DNA from: Pinus tabuliformis
Taxonomy: Eukaryota; Streptophyta; Pinopsida; Pinales; Pinaceae
Length of the DNA: 64,000 bases
Reading direction: 5' to 3'
NCBI GenBank assembly: GCA_031772625.1
Contig: CM062819.1
Span: 827,173,503-827,237,502 of the forward strand
The notes beneath the pieces were generated by a model. The model did no database searches. It saw only the letters and a list, made by a program, of their open reading frames with translations, and had not been told where the DNA came from. Positions within the stretch are counted from its first letter, which is position 1; each line of letters begins with the position of its first letter. Position numbers and translations under genes: made by a program. Below, in pieces: positions 32,936 to 45,464 of this stretch.

Positions 32936-34964
32936 TTACATTTTTATTAAATTTTACTTTGTCTTTAAAGTTTAGCTGCTACTTAAATTTTGAAATGATT
33001 CATTATGCATCAGAGAATGATTATGTAGATAGTAGTAGATTGTAGGTTGTAGCAAACTAATAGTACTTCTTAAGTTCTTGACAATGGGCAATGATGACGA
33101 GATTTGTTTTTGTGATGCACAATGATGATTAGATAGTATTAGACTTTAGTATTTTATTTTGTAATTTGAATTTCAAAATTAGTAATAGTTCTAATTTTTA
33201 TATTTTAATTTATCATTCATGTTTATGCTGAATTACTAAATTTTATTTTAATTTTTATTTTTTAATAAATATAAAAATTAGTTGCTGCACTTGTCGTCCC
33301 CAACCTACCGTCCCTTGAAAATTTGGGGGTGTGCTCTAGCCATCCAGAAAACTCGTCCCCACATACCCCCGTCCCCCGCCCCCATAGCCAGAGCAACATA
33401 GGAAAATCCACTCTAAGAATTGCAATCAGTTAGCACAAAAATTATTGAATGATCTCATATGAGTCCACTATAATCTTCAACATCACATCAAGTAGATAAA
33501 AGGTGAAGAAAATCAAGTCTTGATTCTATAACATTTTGTTCCTATTATCTAATATGTATTAATTTAAACACTAGAGAGTAAAATTTTCAACATTGTCATT
33601 GTAGGAGGTATCATCAGGAAAAATGACTTGGACAATGTAAATCTAGCATGATCTAGTCAAGACCAAGGAGGTTCCCTTTTTTCCAAATCAAGACTTAGAT
33701 TTTCTCAAGATTGAGAGAGTTATAGGAACATCATAGAGGCTTGACATTCACGACTCATGATTCCAGGATTCTTAATTCTCAGATACTGTGTCAATTTACG
33801 GTTTAGACTTTTCCCCGTGCTATCATCCGTGCTTGGCAAGAAACATGGTTACCATGAGATAGATGTCATAGCTCATATTATATCAATGAATTTTGGACTT
33901 ACATTGATATTTTGCATGACATGGATATTGATATATTTTATATTAATGAATTAGATCTTCTTTTATCAAAAGTTGGGTATTTTAAAATTTATTTTATTCC
34001 ACAAGTTTTTGTCAAGTCTTACTCGATCTCTTAAAATCCAAACTCACCTATTTTTCCTCTAAGCTGAATTTTTGACATTCTTACAAATAATTACATAATA
34101 CAATTTAGGATGTCGTTGCACAACATGTGTACTATATAACATACATAATACATGCTTGCAGGTGAGCACTCGTGCCATGCACCCCAAAACCAGTATAGAC
34201 CTTGATTTTGAAAATGCTGTCCCCAGACCTATGAACCCAAGCAAACTTTTGTTCCATGGGACTATAAACAGTAATGCATGCATGGATGTATGTGTGTCAC
34301 ACATCCCCAAATCTTAATGAACCTTATTTTTCAAAATGCTTCCCCCCACACCTATGAACCCTAGCAACCTTGCTTCCTTGGGACAATAAACATTTCTAGA
34401 ACACCACTAAGAAGACTGCTCTATTACTTTTAAGTTGTTGCAATGGAAATCAAATATTGAAAGACAAATACATAGAATGAGCAACTAGATAAAAGTAGGA
34501 TTCTTCGTCCCATGAAAAAGAATGGGCAACCATCTAAAATAATGAAAACAAATCCTTCTGATATTTGTCAATTCAAAACATACTTGATGGCCTTAACAAC
34601 AAAGCTATACCCTCTGGCCTAATGATTTCTGATATTTATAAATTTATATCACACCACCAGTACCCAAAATACCCCATGAAAAACAACATCTTGTACTTTC
34701 TGTAAATAAGCAATGAGAGAGCAATCACCAATATTGAACATACATACATATGTACTTCTGCATATGGTGAATATGCAACCATATGGATATGTGAACATGA
34801 TAATACTCACTTCCTTGCTTTGAGATATAGACACATCCCAATAGAGAAAGCAAGCAATCCTGAAATTCTTAACTTGCTCTAGTTTCTGAAATGCAATTAA
34901 CTTGAAAATTTGAAATCAATATGTTTGTGACATTCATCAAAAAATAAAGTACAGATGACCTTAC
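32936..34964. other. Intronic DNA, nothing recognised
   Basis: AT-rich intron sequence. A C-rich patch near 33355-33380 and scattered short ORFs carry no recognisable motif. Confidence 0.5.
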
Positions 34965-35140
34965 CATCTCTCTTGAATCCTATTTTGACAGCTTGCATCA
35001 ATATAATTCTCAGAGTTGAAATATTCATATGTTATACTTCGCAAGCATGATTGCCAAAGTGAAACCCTGCAGCTATCATATTGTTTTGACTCTTCCATGG
35101 CATGCATTGCTGCACTATACATTGCATCTAGCTTCTGCAC
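34965..35140 (-). CDS. RECQL5: RECQ5-like exon (58 codons)
   Basis: Acceptor GATCAG, donor GTAAGG, 176 nt, phase 0 to 2. It encodes 'VQKLDAMYSAAMHAMEESKQ', a stretch with four cysteines (SCRVSLWQSCLR, ASCQNR) and ends ER|TG. 'KLDAMYSAA' matches the family linker before PFLRADIK. This cysteine-bearing region is variable between plants. Confidence 0.86.
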
Positions 35141-35251
35141 CTGATCATCTTCAAGTATACCATGTTAGATCCAGGTGTGCAAGAAAAAAAATTGTCTCAC
35201 AAGCATTAACATGAATTAGAACCATGCATATCACAATGGAGTCACAATTAC

Positions 35252-35380
35252 CTTAGATATCTCGACCTCAGCTAACCATGACACAATCTGTGTTGTAAGG
35301 GAGCAGAAACTTTCTGGAACTTTATAAATAGCATAGCAGAAGGTGGGATCCTTAAGTTCGAATGTGATCTCCCCTAAAAA
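35252..35380 (-). CDS. RECQL5: RECQ5-like exon (GEITFELKDP block)
   Basis: Acceptor CCTCAG, donor GTAATT, 129 nt, phase 0 both ends. It encodes 'FLGEITFELKDPTFCYAIYK' and 'VPESFCSLTTQIVSWLAEVE', then ISK. The acceptor five bases closer (TTTTTAG) would break the frame to the previous exon. A same-strand ATG at 35464 belongs to intron read-through. Confidence 0.9.
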
Positions 35381-35389
35381 CTGAGGTAT

Positions 35390-36596
35390 AACATAGATAA
35401 TTAGAAAACATAACATCCTTAAAGACACAAATGTATATTTAAAAAATTTATCTTGTCCATTCATGTAGGGAGAGATTAGAAAATTATATATATAGTAGAA
35501 AAAAGTGATACTTCCACTATCTGTTCAAAAGCTTTGATTGTAAATAAACCTTAGCGCTAATTGAAATCCTATAAAATTTGACTATCTTCCGATAAGAGTC
35601 TACATAAAATTCAGGACAAGTCCAATCTTACATGCAAAACATCTGCTTTTGAAAATTTATACGATGTTGAATCCGTAATATATGAAATATGCAACTTTAT
35701 CATTGATCATCTTCTATAGCTCTACAAAAATGCTGAAGATGCTTAAATAGTCAACCCTCATTGTTTTGGGGAGCCAACCCTCAACAGTCATTATTATATT
35801 AAGCTTCCAATAAATTAAGTATGCTAACTGCATCCAGAGTTAGAAGTATCTTATTTTATAGCTAACATAAACATGCTCTTCATAATGCTGCAAGATGGAC
35901 AACCCATTTTCTGCGGGAGGGAAAGTTTTATTTTCGGGCTATCTAAAATTTCAGCTCGCAGGGAGGCTAAAGTCTCATATATTTCATATAAAAAAGTTGA
36001 AGCCAATTGCAGCAGTTTATTTGAAATAACATATCATGGTGAGTTGCAGGCTACAAAAGTTTATAGGTTAATGCAAGCCCAAATATTATCACTCTAGAAC
36101 AGGTATCTCAAGATGATCTCATGACCACTTTCACTATTTAGCAATCTAGCTTCTCTCCTTGGATTCAGTCAGTGATAAGGACCAGATTTATATCCAACCT
36201 TTTTTTTGCGAAATAAAAGTTTGTATTACCTTCTGAACAAGAAATTACTAGAAAATCTTAAGGGTTTAGACTAGCCGGTCATTGGGGAAACCTGACAATA
36301 GCCTAAAATGAGCCCCTTTGAGAGAGGCAGAGGACAGAACACTAGTTAGAGATTCAAAATACAAAATACATAGAGTGATAATCGACCTTTGAGGCCATGA
36401 GAGAAATTCAAAGAAACAGAAGATTGATGAACCAAAGACATAATAAGAGTGAACAGACTAGGCGTAGGAGTCCAAATCTGTTGCTGCAGCCTGGATCAAC
36501 TCCTTGTTGCTATTGGGTGAGCAGCCAGTAGTGGGGGGGATGTCAAGGTGCTTCTCAATGCACTCCAATAGGTGGTCCAAGTCTGTTAGCTATCTC
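35390..36596. other. Intronic DNA; possible LINE tail
   Basis: No coding sequence recognised. Near 36195-36235 the minus strand reads GGTAATACAAACTTTTATTTC followed by an A run, similar to the LINE 3' end near 25330-25379. This may be a 3' LINE fragment on the minus strand. Confidence 0.35.
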
Positions 36597-37147
36597 CTCA
36601 AGGCTCTGCACTGCCTCTGCGTCAGCCTACACTGGCCAGCTTAGTCTCTGCGCTGCCTCTCCCGGATCTCTCTCCGCCTCCTCTGCTGAGTATTCCTGGA
36701 TCAGGAGAAATCTCCAACCGGAACTAAACCTGCCCCTCACTTCAAAAGATCACTACGAATTCTCTTCCCGACAACGGTTGTGCTTCATAAATTCGATCTT
36801 CTGATCTCCCACTCGATGTGTCTTCCAAATGCCCCTCAAGCCTCCTCTTATAATCCTCCAGTTGAGAATCAACGGCCCAAATTAGATCCTAATCAATGGC
36901 TCAGATCATTTTGGCTTGATCCTCCACCTTTTCTAGAAGTTTCACCCACAGTTAGATAATACCCTTTAATTATTTTAATTTCCTAAGTTTAGACTTAGTC
37001 ACCCATTAAAAATAATTAATTATTTTAATAAAACTGTCTCTAGGTGGAATTTCCCAAACAATTTTTGGGTATTGTGGAATACACATGTCCTAGCCTCCCT
37101 ACAAATTTTGAGGCTAAGAGCACATCTGATGCTACCAGAAATCAACA
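36597..37147 (-). repeat. Element G 3' LTR, truncated
   Basis: Matches 39655-40209 closely. Starts TGTTGATTTCTGGTAGCATC on the minus strand and keeps the palindrome near 36983. Confidence 0.85.
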
Positions 37148-37157
37148 CTCCCTCTTA
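37148..37157 (-). other. Polypurine tract of element G
   Basis: Minus-strand TAAGAGGGAG directly before the 3' LTR start TGTTG. Confidence 0.8.
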
Positions 37158-37750
37158 GCAAGGAATGTGCCCTAGTAATGCAACCTACTGAAGCATCACC
37201 TTTCTCTGTAACATCTCCCTCTGTGCTGCTAATGTCTAGCGTCGCTACCCACCAACTACTGCGCAAATGATACATTTGAACTGCTGTTGGGACTACCACG
37301 GCCAACACTACATCTGTACTCCAACTCCCTCTCAAATTCTGCATCAATGTTGTTGTTGGCCTTGCCACTGCCAACGTTGCATCTGCACTGCACCCTTCTC
37401 CAATTATTGTTGCTACTGCATTAGCAACGAAAAAGCATCCAAAATTACTGAATAGATGTTCAGCATGATGCATCTGTTGTTGGAGTTCTGATTGCTGCTA
37501 GTCTCTATGGTGACCCTCTGAAACCTCTGCACTGCTGCTAACTCTGCTTTGTGCCAACTGCACTGCTGCCAACTCTAGCTCTACATTACTCAGTCTCTGG
37601 CGCTCCTAGCCACTACAACTGTCACTTTGACACTCCTCTACATCAACTGACCCGGTCCATCCTGCTACTTCTGATCTGGGCTCCCATAGCAAGGTATTGA
37701 TCCAAGAGGTGGACTCCTCAAGGATCCTGCCCATCTGCAGTTCTTTCAAA

Positions 37751-38604
37751 CTATAGTTCTATATCACCCCACCTCTGGGCGATCATGGCAAACTCCTCCT
37801 CCTCGATCTGTGCGGATGCAGCCTTCGGATCATGCTTCTCGTCCTTGTCCTTCCTCTTGTGAGGACATTGTGTAGCGTAGTGACCAAGTTCGCCACAACA
37901 AAAGCACTTGATCTTTGAAATATATTTCTTCTTCTTCTGTAGCCCCTGTTGCCCCTTAGATGTGAGGGCTGCATTCTCATCCTCCTCCATGGGCTTCTTC
38001 CTATTATTGTTGCTGCCATCAAGTTTACACTTGACCAAGTCCCTTCTCATCTCTTCTTACTGAAGAGTGGCACACATTCCTTCCCAGTCTGTCAATTTCT
38101 CCCTACCCAAGATTCTCTAGACAAATACTTGCCACTCTTCTAAGACTGAATTCAGGGCTAGCCTCACCATCTCGTAGGCTGAAGTTTTGACCCCACATCT
38201 TCCAACTCGTCTCGTGTTTCCTAAAGCTTTGCAAGGAACGGGTCAATGTGTTCCCCCTTCTACATCAACGTGGATCTCATCTACTACTCCAAGTACATCT
38301 TCCACTGCTCGGAAGATCCCTGATATAGCGTGGACAAGGCATCCCACATCTCCTTGGCAATCCCTTTGCTAGAGATGTGACATACTACATGATCCTTCAC
38401 TCCGTCGAGGATCATCCGCTTGGCCTTCACCATTTCTCCCTTGTACTTATTGAGTGGATCTGGATCTACGGGCTCAGCTACCACACTGTCGATGTAGATC
38501 TTGAGAAAATGTTCATCCAAAAGGCATGACATCCTCGCCTTCCAGATCACATAGTTCGATGCACCATCTAACCGGTCCTAATCTCGCAATCCACTAGTTG
38601 CCAT
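37751..38604 (-). pseudogene. Element G Gag remnant with intact zinc knuckle
   Basis: ATG at 38604-38602. 'MATSGLRD' is followed by an in-frame TAG (38580-38578), then 'DRLDGASNYVIWKARMSCLL' and 'AKRMILDGVKDHVVCHISSK' (UBN2-type Gag core), to a stop near 38284. After frameshifts, 38050-37751 encodes 'CFCCGELGHYATQCPHKR', a complete CX2CX4HX4C nucleic-acid-binding knuckle, then an acidic tail to TAG. No pol follows; about 600 bp of anonymous DNA separates it from the polypurine tract. Confidence 0.85.
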
Positions 38605-39066
38605 CTCTGCCAATGAAAAAGTCGAATTGCCTCCTCTCTCCACTGAGCGGCATTGGGCTAGCCTACACACTCCCTGCTGGAGTAGTAGAGTTGTTGCTCC
38701 CTGTTGCTGCTCAGCAAATGAGAAATCAGACTTCTTGGCTGGAAGTCCTCTGAGAAAGAATTCCCTCTAGTGTGTCTCCTTCTCTCCCACTGACATTATT
38801 CTGCCAGCAACTGCTCCAAAATATCTGCATCCCAGCTAAAGATCTGCTCTGCAAGGAAAAGTACGCTGCTCACTTCAGCCTCTGGAAAGCTTCGATCTGG
38901 AGATCAAATTTCTCTGTCGACTCACTCAGAGAAATCGAATTCTCCTCAAAACTTCAACCTCCTTGGCCCACAAACTGCGTTGCCTCTGGGTTTCGAATTA
39001 TTGCCTTTGATATAATTTCGAACTCCTCTTCCTTTTTGCTTTTGAGCTCTTCTGCTCACGATCTAT

Positions 39067-39078
39067 GTTGTGATACCA
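39067..39078 (-). other. Primer-binding site of element G
   Basis: The minus strand reads TGGTATCACAAC next to the LTR end TTTTTCACA. The first eight bases match the initiator-methionine tRNA site. Confidence 0.8.
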
Positions 39079-40209
39079 TGTGAAAAATCAGTTACCCGAT
39101 TCCTACTGCAGCAACTGATGTTAATTCTTCTAATTGTTAATTTGATTAACCAACTTACTTGTTGTGTGCTATAGCAAATATCGAATTAAATACACTGCAG
39201 CCTACACAAATAAAAATTGAGGAAACTAAATACAACACAGGAGAGAAATAAACATCACACACATCTACATAGTTATTTTTGGACAAAAGTCCCCAGAAAA
39301 ACCCAATGTGGAAAAACCGGTGCAGCAACTGAGGGTTTTATTATTAAGCAGTAGTTTCTGAATACAATCTCTGGATGCCTTACTGGCTATCCAGTACAGA
39401 GAATATCGCTAACAAAAGAATAGTGAGAAGTAACTCACACTATTGCAGGTGATCCCGACTGATCCAGCCACAAAATGGCTTGCCCTTTGCTGCCTTTGTG
39501 AAGTCACTGCATCAACCCAGCGTCACAACATCTAGGGATAATGTCACCCCCTCTATTGATTGGTTTGCCTCCCAAGAACTTTGATTTCCACCTCCCGGTC
39601 TCACACCCCGGCTTCCGGCTTCAGAAATCGATTCCTCTAACAAAAATACGAACCTCTTCAAGGCTTTGCGTTGCCTCTGCGTCAGCCTACGCTGGCCAAA
39701 TTAGTCTCTTCGTTGCCTCTCCCGAATCTCTCTCTACCTCCTCTACTGAGTATTCCCAGATCAGGAGAAATCTCCAATCGGAACTATCCCTGCCCCTCAC
39801 TGCAAAAGATCACTTCGAATTCTCTTCCCGGCAAAAGTTGTGCTTCAGAAATTCGATCTTCTGATCTCCCACTCAATGTGTCTTCCAAATGCCCCTCAAG
39901 CCTCCTCTTATAATCCTCCAGTTGAGAATCAATGGCCCAAATTAGATCCTAATCAATGGCTCAGATCATTTTGGCTTGATCTTCGACTTCTTCTAGAAGT
40001 TTCACCCACAATTAGATTAATACCCTTTAATTATTTTAATTTCCTAAGTTTAGACTTAGGCACCCATTAAAAATAATTAATTATTTTAATAAAACTGTCT
40101 CCGGGTGGAATTTCCCAAAACAATTTATGGGTATTGTGGAATACATATGTCCTAGCCTCCCTACAAATTTTGAGGCTAAGAGCACATCCGATGCTACCGG
40201 AAATCAACA
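39079..40209 (-). repeat. Element G 5' LTR (reference copy)
   Basis: 1131 bp; minus strand TGTTGATTTCCGGTAGCATC ... TTTTTCACA. It contains the palindrome CCTAAGTTTAGACTTAGG near 40045 and a TATA-like GATTATAAGAGGAGG on the minus strand near 39905. Confidence 0.88.
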
Positions 40210-41325
40210 CTCTAGAGGGTCATATTGACATTTGTAGGGTGTGAGTTAAGAGCCATGGGCCTCCACTATAGTAAAGAGTAGATAGCCATGCCATGGGATC
40301 CTTTAGCACCATGCATTGCTCGCTCATTTCCGACTTATTTGATGATGATAATGCACTTGGACGACCATGCCCACCCGGCTACACACTTGCACTACACACT
40401 TGGCAGTTGATCCAGTGCCCAAATGGTGTTTTGTCTCACCATGGAAGACAAGGGAGGCCTTGCATCATTGTTCTAGCCCTTGTAGATGGGATACATGACT
40501 GTTAAATTCAGATGGAGACCCATGAGGTTGCTTTTGTGCCCCCACAGACACTTGGGAGCACCACAAGTCATTTGCTTGGAGATCAAGGGACCACCCCCTT
40601 CATCACTGTTATTGGAGCCCTCCTATTCATCATGGCACATGAGGGACTTCACTAGGCCTTCCAATGGCCCTCCTAGCTATTGTATTATCATTTCGGTTGT
40701 CTTGAGAGGCTTATTTTACACATTATGGAGCTATTTGGCGGGCTTGTCACCAAAGGGATGTTATTTTGCACATTATTTTTATTGAAGGGGTATTATTAGG
40801 CATAATTAGGCCATTCAAATCCCTTGGAGGATCATATAAATATAAGAGAGGATCATTTGATCTCTCATCATCATTTGGATTTGGGATATATCTTTCTAAA
40901 GATTTCAGACCTACAATTTGTGGAATGATTTGGATGATTAAATGCATTTTGATGTGTGGGATACTATCGCTATCTCTCTTGGAGCTTCTATTTGGCAAGG
41001 TTATGGATGGATATACTCTTTTTGTCATGTAAGTGCTCTTTTCATGCGAATTTCATAATGTTTCATGTCTAATGTATGGAATGCTATGTCATGATTTTAC
41101 TTGTGCCCTAAAAATTAATGCAAATTTATGAAACACCTGTAATCTTGTCTCGTTGCATATGCTATTCATCTTGGCAAGAACGAATTTTCTTAGGGGTAGG
41201 TTTTGCACCTTTTATCTTGCAACTCTATTAAATATTGCATATCAAAGTATAAAAGTCTAAAGTTGCTATGAAGTTGCATCCACAGAGAGTGCAGTTGCTT
41301 CTTTAGGCCACCCTGAAGAGAAAAG
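40210..41325. other. Intronic DNA, nothing recognised
   Basis: Short ORFs on both strands overlap one another and show no family motifs. Confidence 0.5.
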
Positions 41326-41746
41326 TGTGAAAATTCCACAACTAGAATCCTATTGCAGCAACTGGTATTATTTCTTCTAACTAATAAATTAATTATTCAA
41401 TTTATTGCTACGGCAACATCAAAATAAACACACTGCAACCTTCTCAAATAAAACTATGAAAAATAAATAGCGTTGGAACTAAGAAAATACTAGCACTATA
41501 GCACACACAAAATAAAAATGACACCGTTATTTTTGGAAAAATGTCTCCGGAAAAAACCCAATGCAAGAAAACCGATGTAGCAAATGAGGGTTTTATTTTA
41601 TTATGCAGCAGTGAAATCTGAGTACAATCTATGATGCTCAACTGGAAATCCAAATAGCAAGTAAATCTAGCCAAAATTATTTAAGGGAAATTACCCCTCC
41701 CACAAGCAACCCCGGCATGAATTCTCTTTAGAAACTCATCCACTTG

Positions 41747-42882
41747 TGTTAGTTTTTGGTAGCATCGAAAGTGCTCTAACCTTGAAATTTGGTGGGGAGG
41801 CTAGGGCACATGAGTTCTAAAGAACTCAGAAACCGTTTGGTGAAATTCCACCCGATTGTATTTTATTAAAATAATTAATATTTTTAATGGAGTTCCTAAG
41901 TCTAAACTTAGGGAAATTAAAATATTAATGGGTATTAATCAAAATATGGGTGAGAATGATTTAGAAGGCAGATCAAGTCATATTTTAATCTTAGCCATTG
42001 ATTAGAGACTTAATTTTGGTTGTTGAAGACTCAACAGGAAAAGTATAAAATGGAGGCTTGGGGTTCATTTGTAAACACACACACAAAGAACGAATTGATC
42101 TAGAGCTCGATTTCTGGGGCTAGGAAGATGAGAAATTCGAACTAAGTGATCATTCAGCAGCAGAAGGGCAGAGAGAATCCGAGAGGACTTTCCGGAGAAT
42201 ACTGACGGAGAGGCAGAGAGAGCTTGCAGACAAGCAGCGCAGTAGTCGGGAGAGCTGACGCTAGGCCAGTCTGGGCCCACACAGTCCTGACACAGGGCCA
42301 GAAGGGCCAACGCATAATAGAAAAGTTGTCTATCACACAGAATCTAGAACTATCGGGAACAGTCGGAACTACCGGAAACTGCCGAAACAGCGAGGATAGT
42401 TGATGTAGAGGGCAGAGAAGTTGATGCATAGCCTACGCAGGTTCAGTGCAGAAATAGTTGGGGTTAGCCAGCCTTGTGCCAGATCAGTCGGAATTTTGCC
42501 AGGTGAAGTGAGGTAAAACTCACTCAGATATTCCGCCAATATTTTCTCTATAAAGGATTGCTAAAGGAGCATCCTAAAATTGTTTTCAAATATTTCTCCT
42601 ACATAATAATAAACCCTCATAATTGTTGCACCAATTTTCCCGCATCAGGTTTTTCCGGGGACTATTATGTCCAAAAATAAGTGTGTCCTAGACTCCTATG
42701 TATCTTGTTTTTTGCTCTATTTTCTGTTTCATGAGATCAAATATTTAATAACTGTAGGTTGTAGAAGTAATTTACTTCAGTATTCAAAAGAATAACTTGG
42801 TTAATGTATGTTAAAAATCAAGAGGTGAAGTAGATTCAAATTTACTGCAATAGTGTTTCCTTCGAGTCTAGGAATTTTCACA
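41747..42882 (+). repeat. Solo G-family LTR, plus strand, nested
   Basis: 1136 bp from TGTTAGTTTTTGGTAGCATC to TTTTCACA. It holds a TATA-like GTATAAAATGGAGGCTTG near 42046 and the palindrome CCTAAGTCTAAACTTAGG at 41895-41912. No internal region accompanies it. The flanks do not give a clean 5-bp duplication (catcc occurs near both edges but slightly offset). Confidence 0.82.
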
Positions 42883-42913
42883 TCCTGGACCCTCTGTGTC
42901 AGCCTCTTCACTG

Positions 42914-42921
42914 CTCTGCAC
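42914..42921. repeat. 8-bp target site duplication CTCTGCAC, left
   Basis: Identical to 44795-44802, flanking the hAT element. Confidence 0.9.
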
Positions 42922-44794
42922 CATAGTTTTAAAAACCGGCCACAAAAACCGGTAACCGGTCTAACCGGCCGGTTGGAGGCCTGGCCGGTCCGAACCGGCC
43001 TAACAAACCCGGTTTATTACCTTATGTGCCCAAAAACAGGCCCTAACCGGTCAAAACCGGCCGGTTTAGGGCGGAACCGGCCGGTTTGTAGCAAACCGGC
43101 CGGTTTATGGACAGCATTGTTTCTTATGTCTCCAAATTGAGTATGCTTCAAAAATTGATAGATAAGTCTGAATTAGTCATCAAAGCCCCACAGTTATATG
43201 TTTTCTGATCTATGGACATCTTCTGATGGATGGAGATTGTCTTATTAACTGTTTGGATGCTCTGTCCAGCAGTGGCCTGCTTTCCAGTTTTTTGGGATTA
43301 GAAGTTTGGACTGTTTTCAGGACTGTATTGGATTGATGTTGAAGTGGCTTTGTGGATTGCATGTAAGAGGTTTGGAGTTGTCTATCTTTGAAATGATTGT
43401 ATTTAGAATCATTGTTTTTTATACTCTCAGCGCCATGGCAGAAGTCCAATATTCTTCTTTAAGGGGATCATGGTGTCCTCAACTGAGCTGGCACGCAATA
43501 GACAAACTGAAGTGCAATTACATAATACAGTTTTTATCCTTTAACCATTTTTCTTTCTGCTGATATTTCCATATAGTACAGAGTTCACAATTATATCACA
43601 TTTCTTTCCTCAAATATTCTCTTTCTGCTGATATTTTAGAAGAGGACTCTGTCTGCTATGAGTTTTTACTAAATTAGTTATGGTTTTGAAGTAGTCTTTA
43701 ATTTTCAGTATATTAGTTATATTTCTGAAATGGCCTTTAGTATTTTACTATATTAGTTATATTTTTGACTTGTGCCTTTATGGACTTCAAACTCAAAGCA
43801 TACGCGCCATGTTACATGACATTAAAAGAATTGGAAAACGCGGGAGAGTGTGGCCAAATTTGACCTTGTGGGACTGTCGTGAACCACTTTTGACCATTCA
43901 TGATTTAGTTTGAAAGATTTGTCCCGAGTTTGATCTATTTGATCCGAGTATCATAGGTTCATGTCGAGTATGAACAGGTTTTATCATTCCAACATATGGA
44001 AATGCTTGCAGGTGGTTTCTAGTATTCTACTATGGGAAAACAAAGAGTAAAACCATCTCTTCTTCTTGCTAAAATAACTACTAGCTCCTTGAGAAAGGTG
44101 CCCACTTCTCAGAACAGATCACACTCAACGTAACTGCAGTTATGACGAATCCAAATGTACATGGTCCAATATAAGAAGATGAATCCCAATTAAAAAAGAT
44201 CGCTACAGCTCATGAATATACCCCTCACCTTGCATACTCAGATTTAGGAAAAGGTTTCAAGTTTTCAACAGATTTCAAAAACAACTTCCATTCTATTTTT
44301 CATTGCATAGAAGCAATCTTTCAGGGGGTCAAAGTAACATCACCATACCTTCTTCTCAATCTTTTCTTTGACCATAAACAGTTGCTCGTAGTTAAAAAAA
44401 AGTAGTTTATGGAGGTACACTATAGACTTGTAGTAGGCCAATGGCCTCATAGCTTGCAGCATTGTTTTTGGACTTTATAGGCCATTTAGAGCCTCATTTC
44501 TTATGTATTTTGCTATTTTGTCGATGATATGTATTGCACTCGGTGCCATTTTGATATATTCACCTTTGCATGGTATATAAATGAGCAAACTTTGCATATT
44601 TTGTCTCTATTGTCTTGGAATCATGGTTTTACATATTAAAAATAGTTTTGTTTCATTAAAAATTAATTATTTAATGTATTTTTTAAAAACCGGTTCGTTT
44701 AGACCAAACCAGTCCCGGTTAGACCGGTTCCAGTCGGTAAACCGGTTCATTAAGTGGACCGGTCCGGTCACCGGTTCTGGTTTTAAAAACACTG
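42922..44794. mobile_element. Non-autonomous hAT transposon
   Basis: 1873 bp. Left end CATAGTTTTAAAAACC; right end, reversed, CAGTGTTTTTAAAACC: imperfect terminal inverted repeats of the hAT C-A-(n)-(n)-G type. The flanking duplication is exactly 8 bp, which is diagnostic of hAT. Both subterminal regions (42935-43115 and 44690-44775) are packed with AACCGG/CCGGTT motifs, recalling the clustered hexamers bound by Ac-type transposases. No transposase ORF or BED finger was found, so it would depend on a transposase supplied from elsewhere. Confidence 0.88.
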
Positions 44795-44802
44795 CTCTGC
44801 AC
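44795..44802. repeat. 8-bp target site duplication CTCTGCAC, right
   Basis: Partner of 42914-42921. Confidence 0.9.
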
Positions 44803-45464
44803 AAGCCCTATGACATCTAGCCTCTGAATTGCCTCTAATGAGGTCGTTTTGTCTATCTATGTTGAGGAAATCGCTTCTCTAGCACTCAGGAACCTCTACC
44901 CGGCCTCTAGAACTCAAAACAAAATTCTCTCCAGCAAAATCGAATTGTTGGTGAAGTAGTTGCACTGCCTCTTTGGGAATAACTCGGCCTCCTCGTTGTT
45001 GCCTCTCTGAATCTGGAAAACTTCCTCTAGATCACTGTCTCTACCCCTCACTGACCCTACTTCGATCTATGGTTCTCAAGCAACTGCTGCTACTCTCTGG
45101 AAATCGATCTGCCAAGAAAATCAAACTGCAAAAGTGTTTTCTGCAAATGCCCATCAACTTCCTCTTATAATCCACTGTTGGACAACCAACGACCAAGATT
45201 AAAACTTAATCAATGGCTAGGATCATCTATGAGTCAATCTGTGTGAGTTTCTAGGTGATTCTCACCTTATCTCAATTAATAATAATTAATTAATCATATT
45301 CTCTAAGTTTAGACTTAGGAAAAATTTAAAAATCGGCTAATAAAAATGAGACACTTCTAGGTGGAATTTCTAGAAACAATTTTAGGGTTTTGGAGAACTC
45401 ATGTATTCTAGCCTCCCAACCAAATTTCATGGCTAGAACACATCCGATGCTACAAAAACTAACA

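Larger units (their letters stand above)
26649..34964 (-). other. 8.3-kb intron of the RECQ5-like gene
   Basis: It contains copia C (28056-31577 on the minus strand), a G-family LTR inserted in it, a second deleted G LTR, and AT-rich DNA without other genes. The donor GTAAGG follows exon 35140-34965. Confidence 0.8.
36597..40209 (-). mobile_element. Element G: gag-only LTR retrotransposon (minus strand)
   Basis: 5' LTR 39079-40209 (1131 bp), primer site 39067-39078, Gag remnant 38604-37751, polypurine tract 37148-37157 and 3' LTR 37147-36597 (truncated; corresponds to the first half of the 5' LTR). The internal region is only 1.9 kb and holds no protease, integrase or RT. That matches the published TR-GAG class of non-autonomous elements. 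Its LTR family is the most abundant in this window. Confidence 0.82.
41326..45464 (-). mobile_element. G-family LTR interrupted twice
   Basis: Pieces 41326-41746, 42883-42921 and 44803-45464 together make 1122 bp, against 1131 bp for the intact LTR, in minus orientation (start TGTTAGTTTTTGTAGCATC at 45464). The gaps are an opposite-strand G LTR and a hAT element. It is therefore the oldest of three layers. Confidence 0.82.

Noticed and set aside
37132..37473. 113-codon minus-strand ORF in element G
   Set aside because: It spans the polypurine tract and LTR start, so it cannot be a natural gene, and it has no motif.
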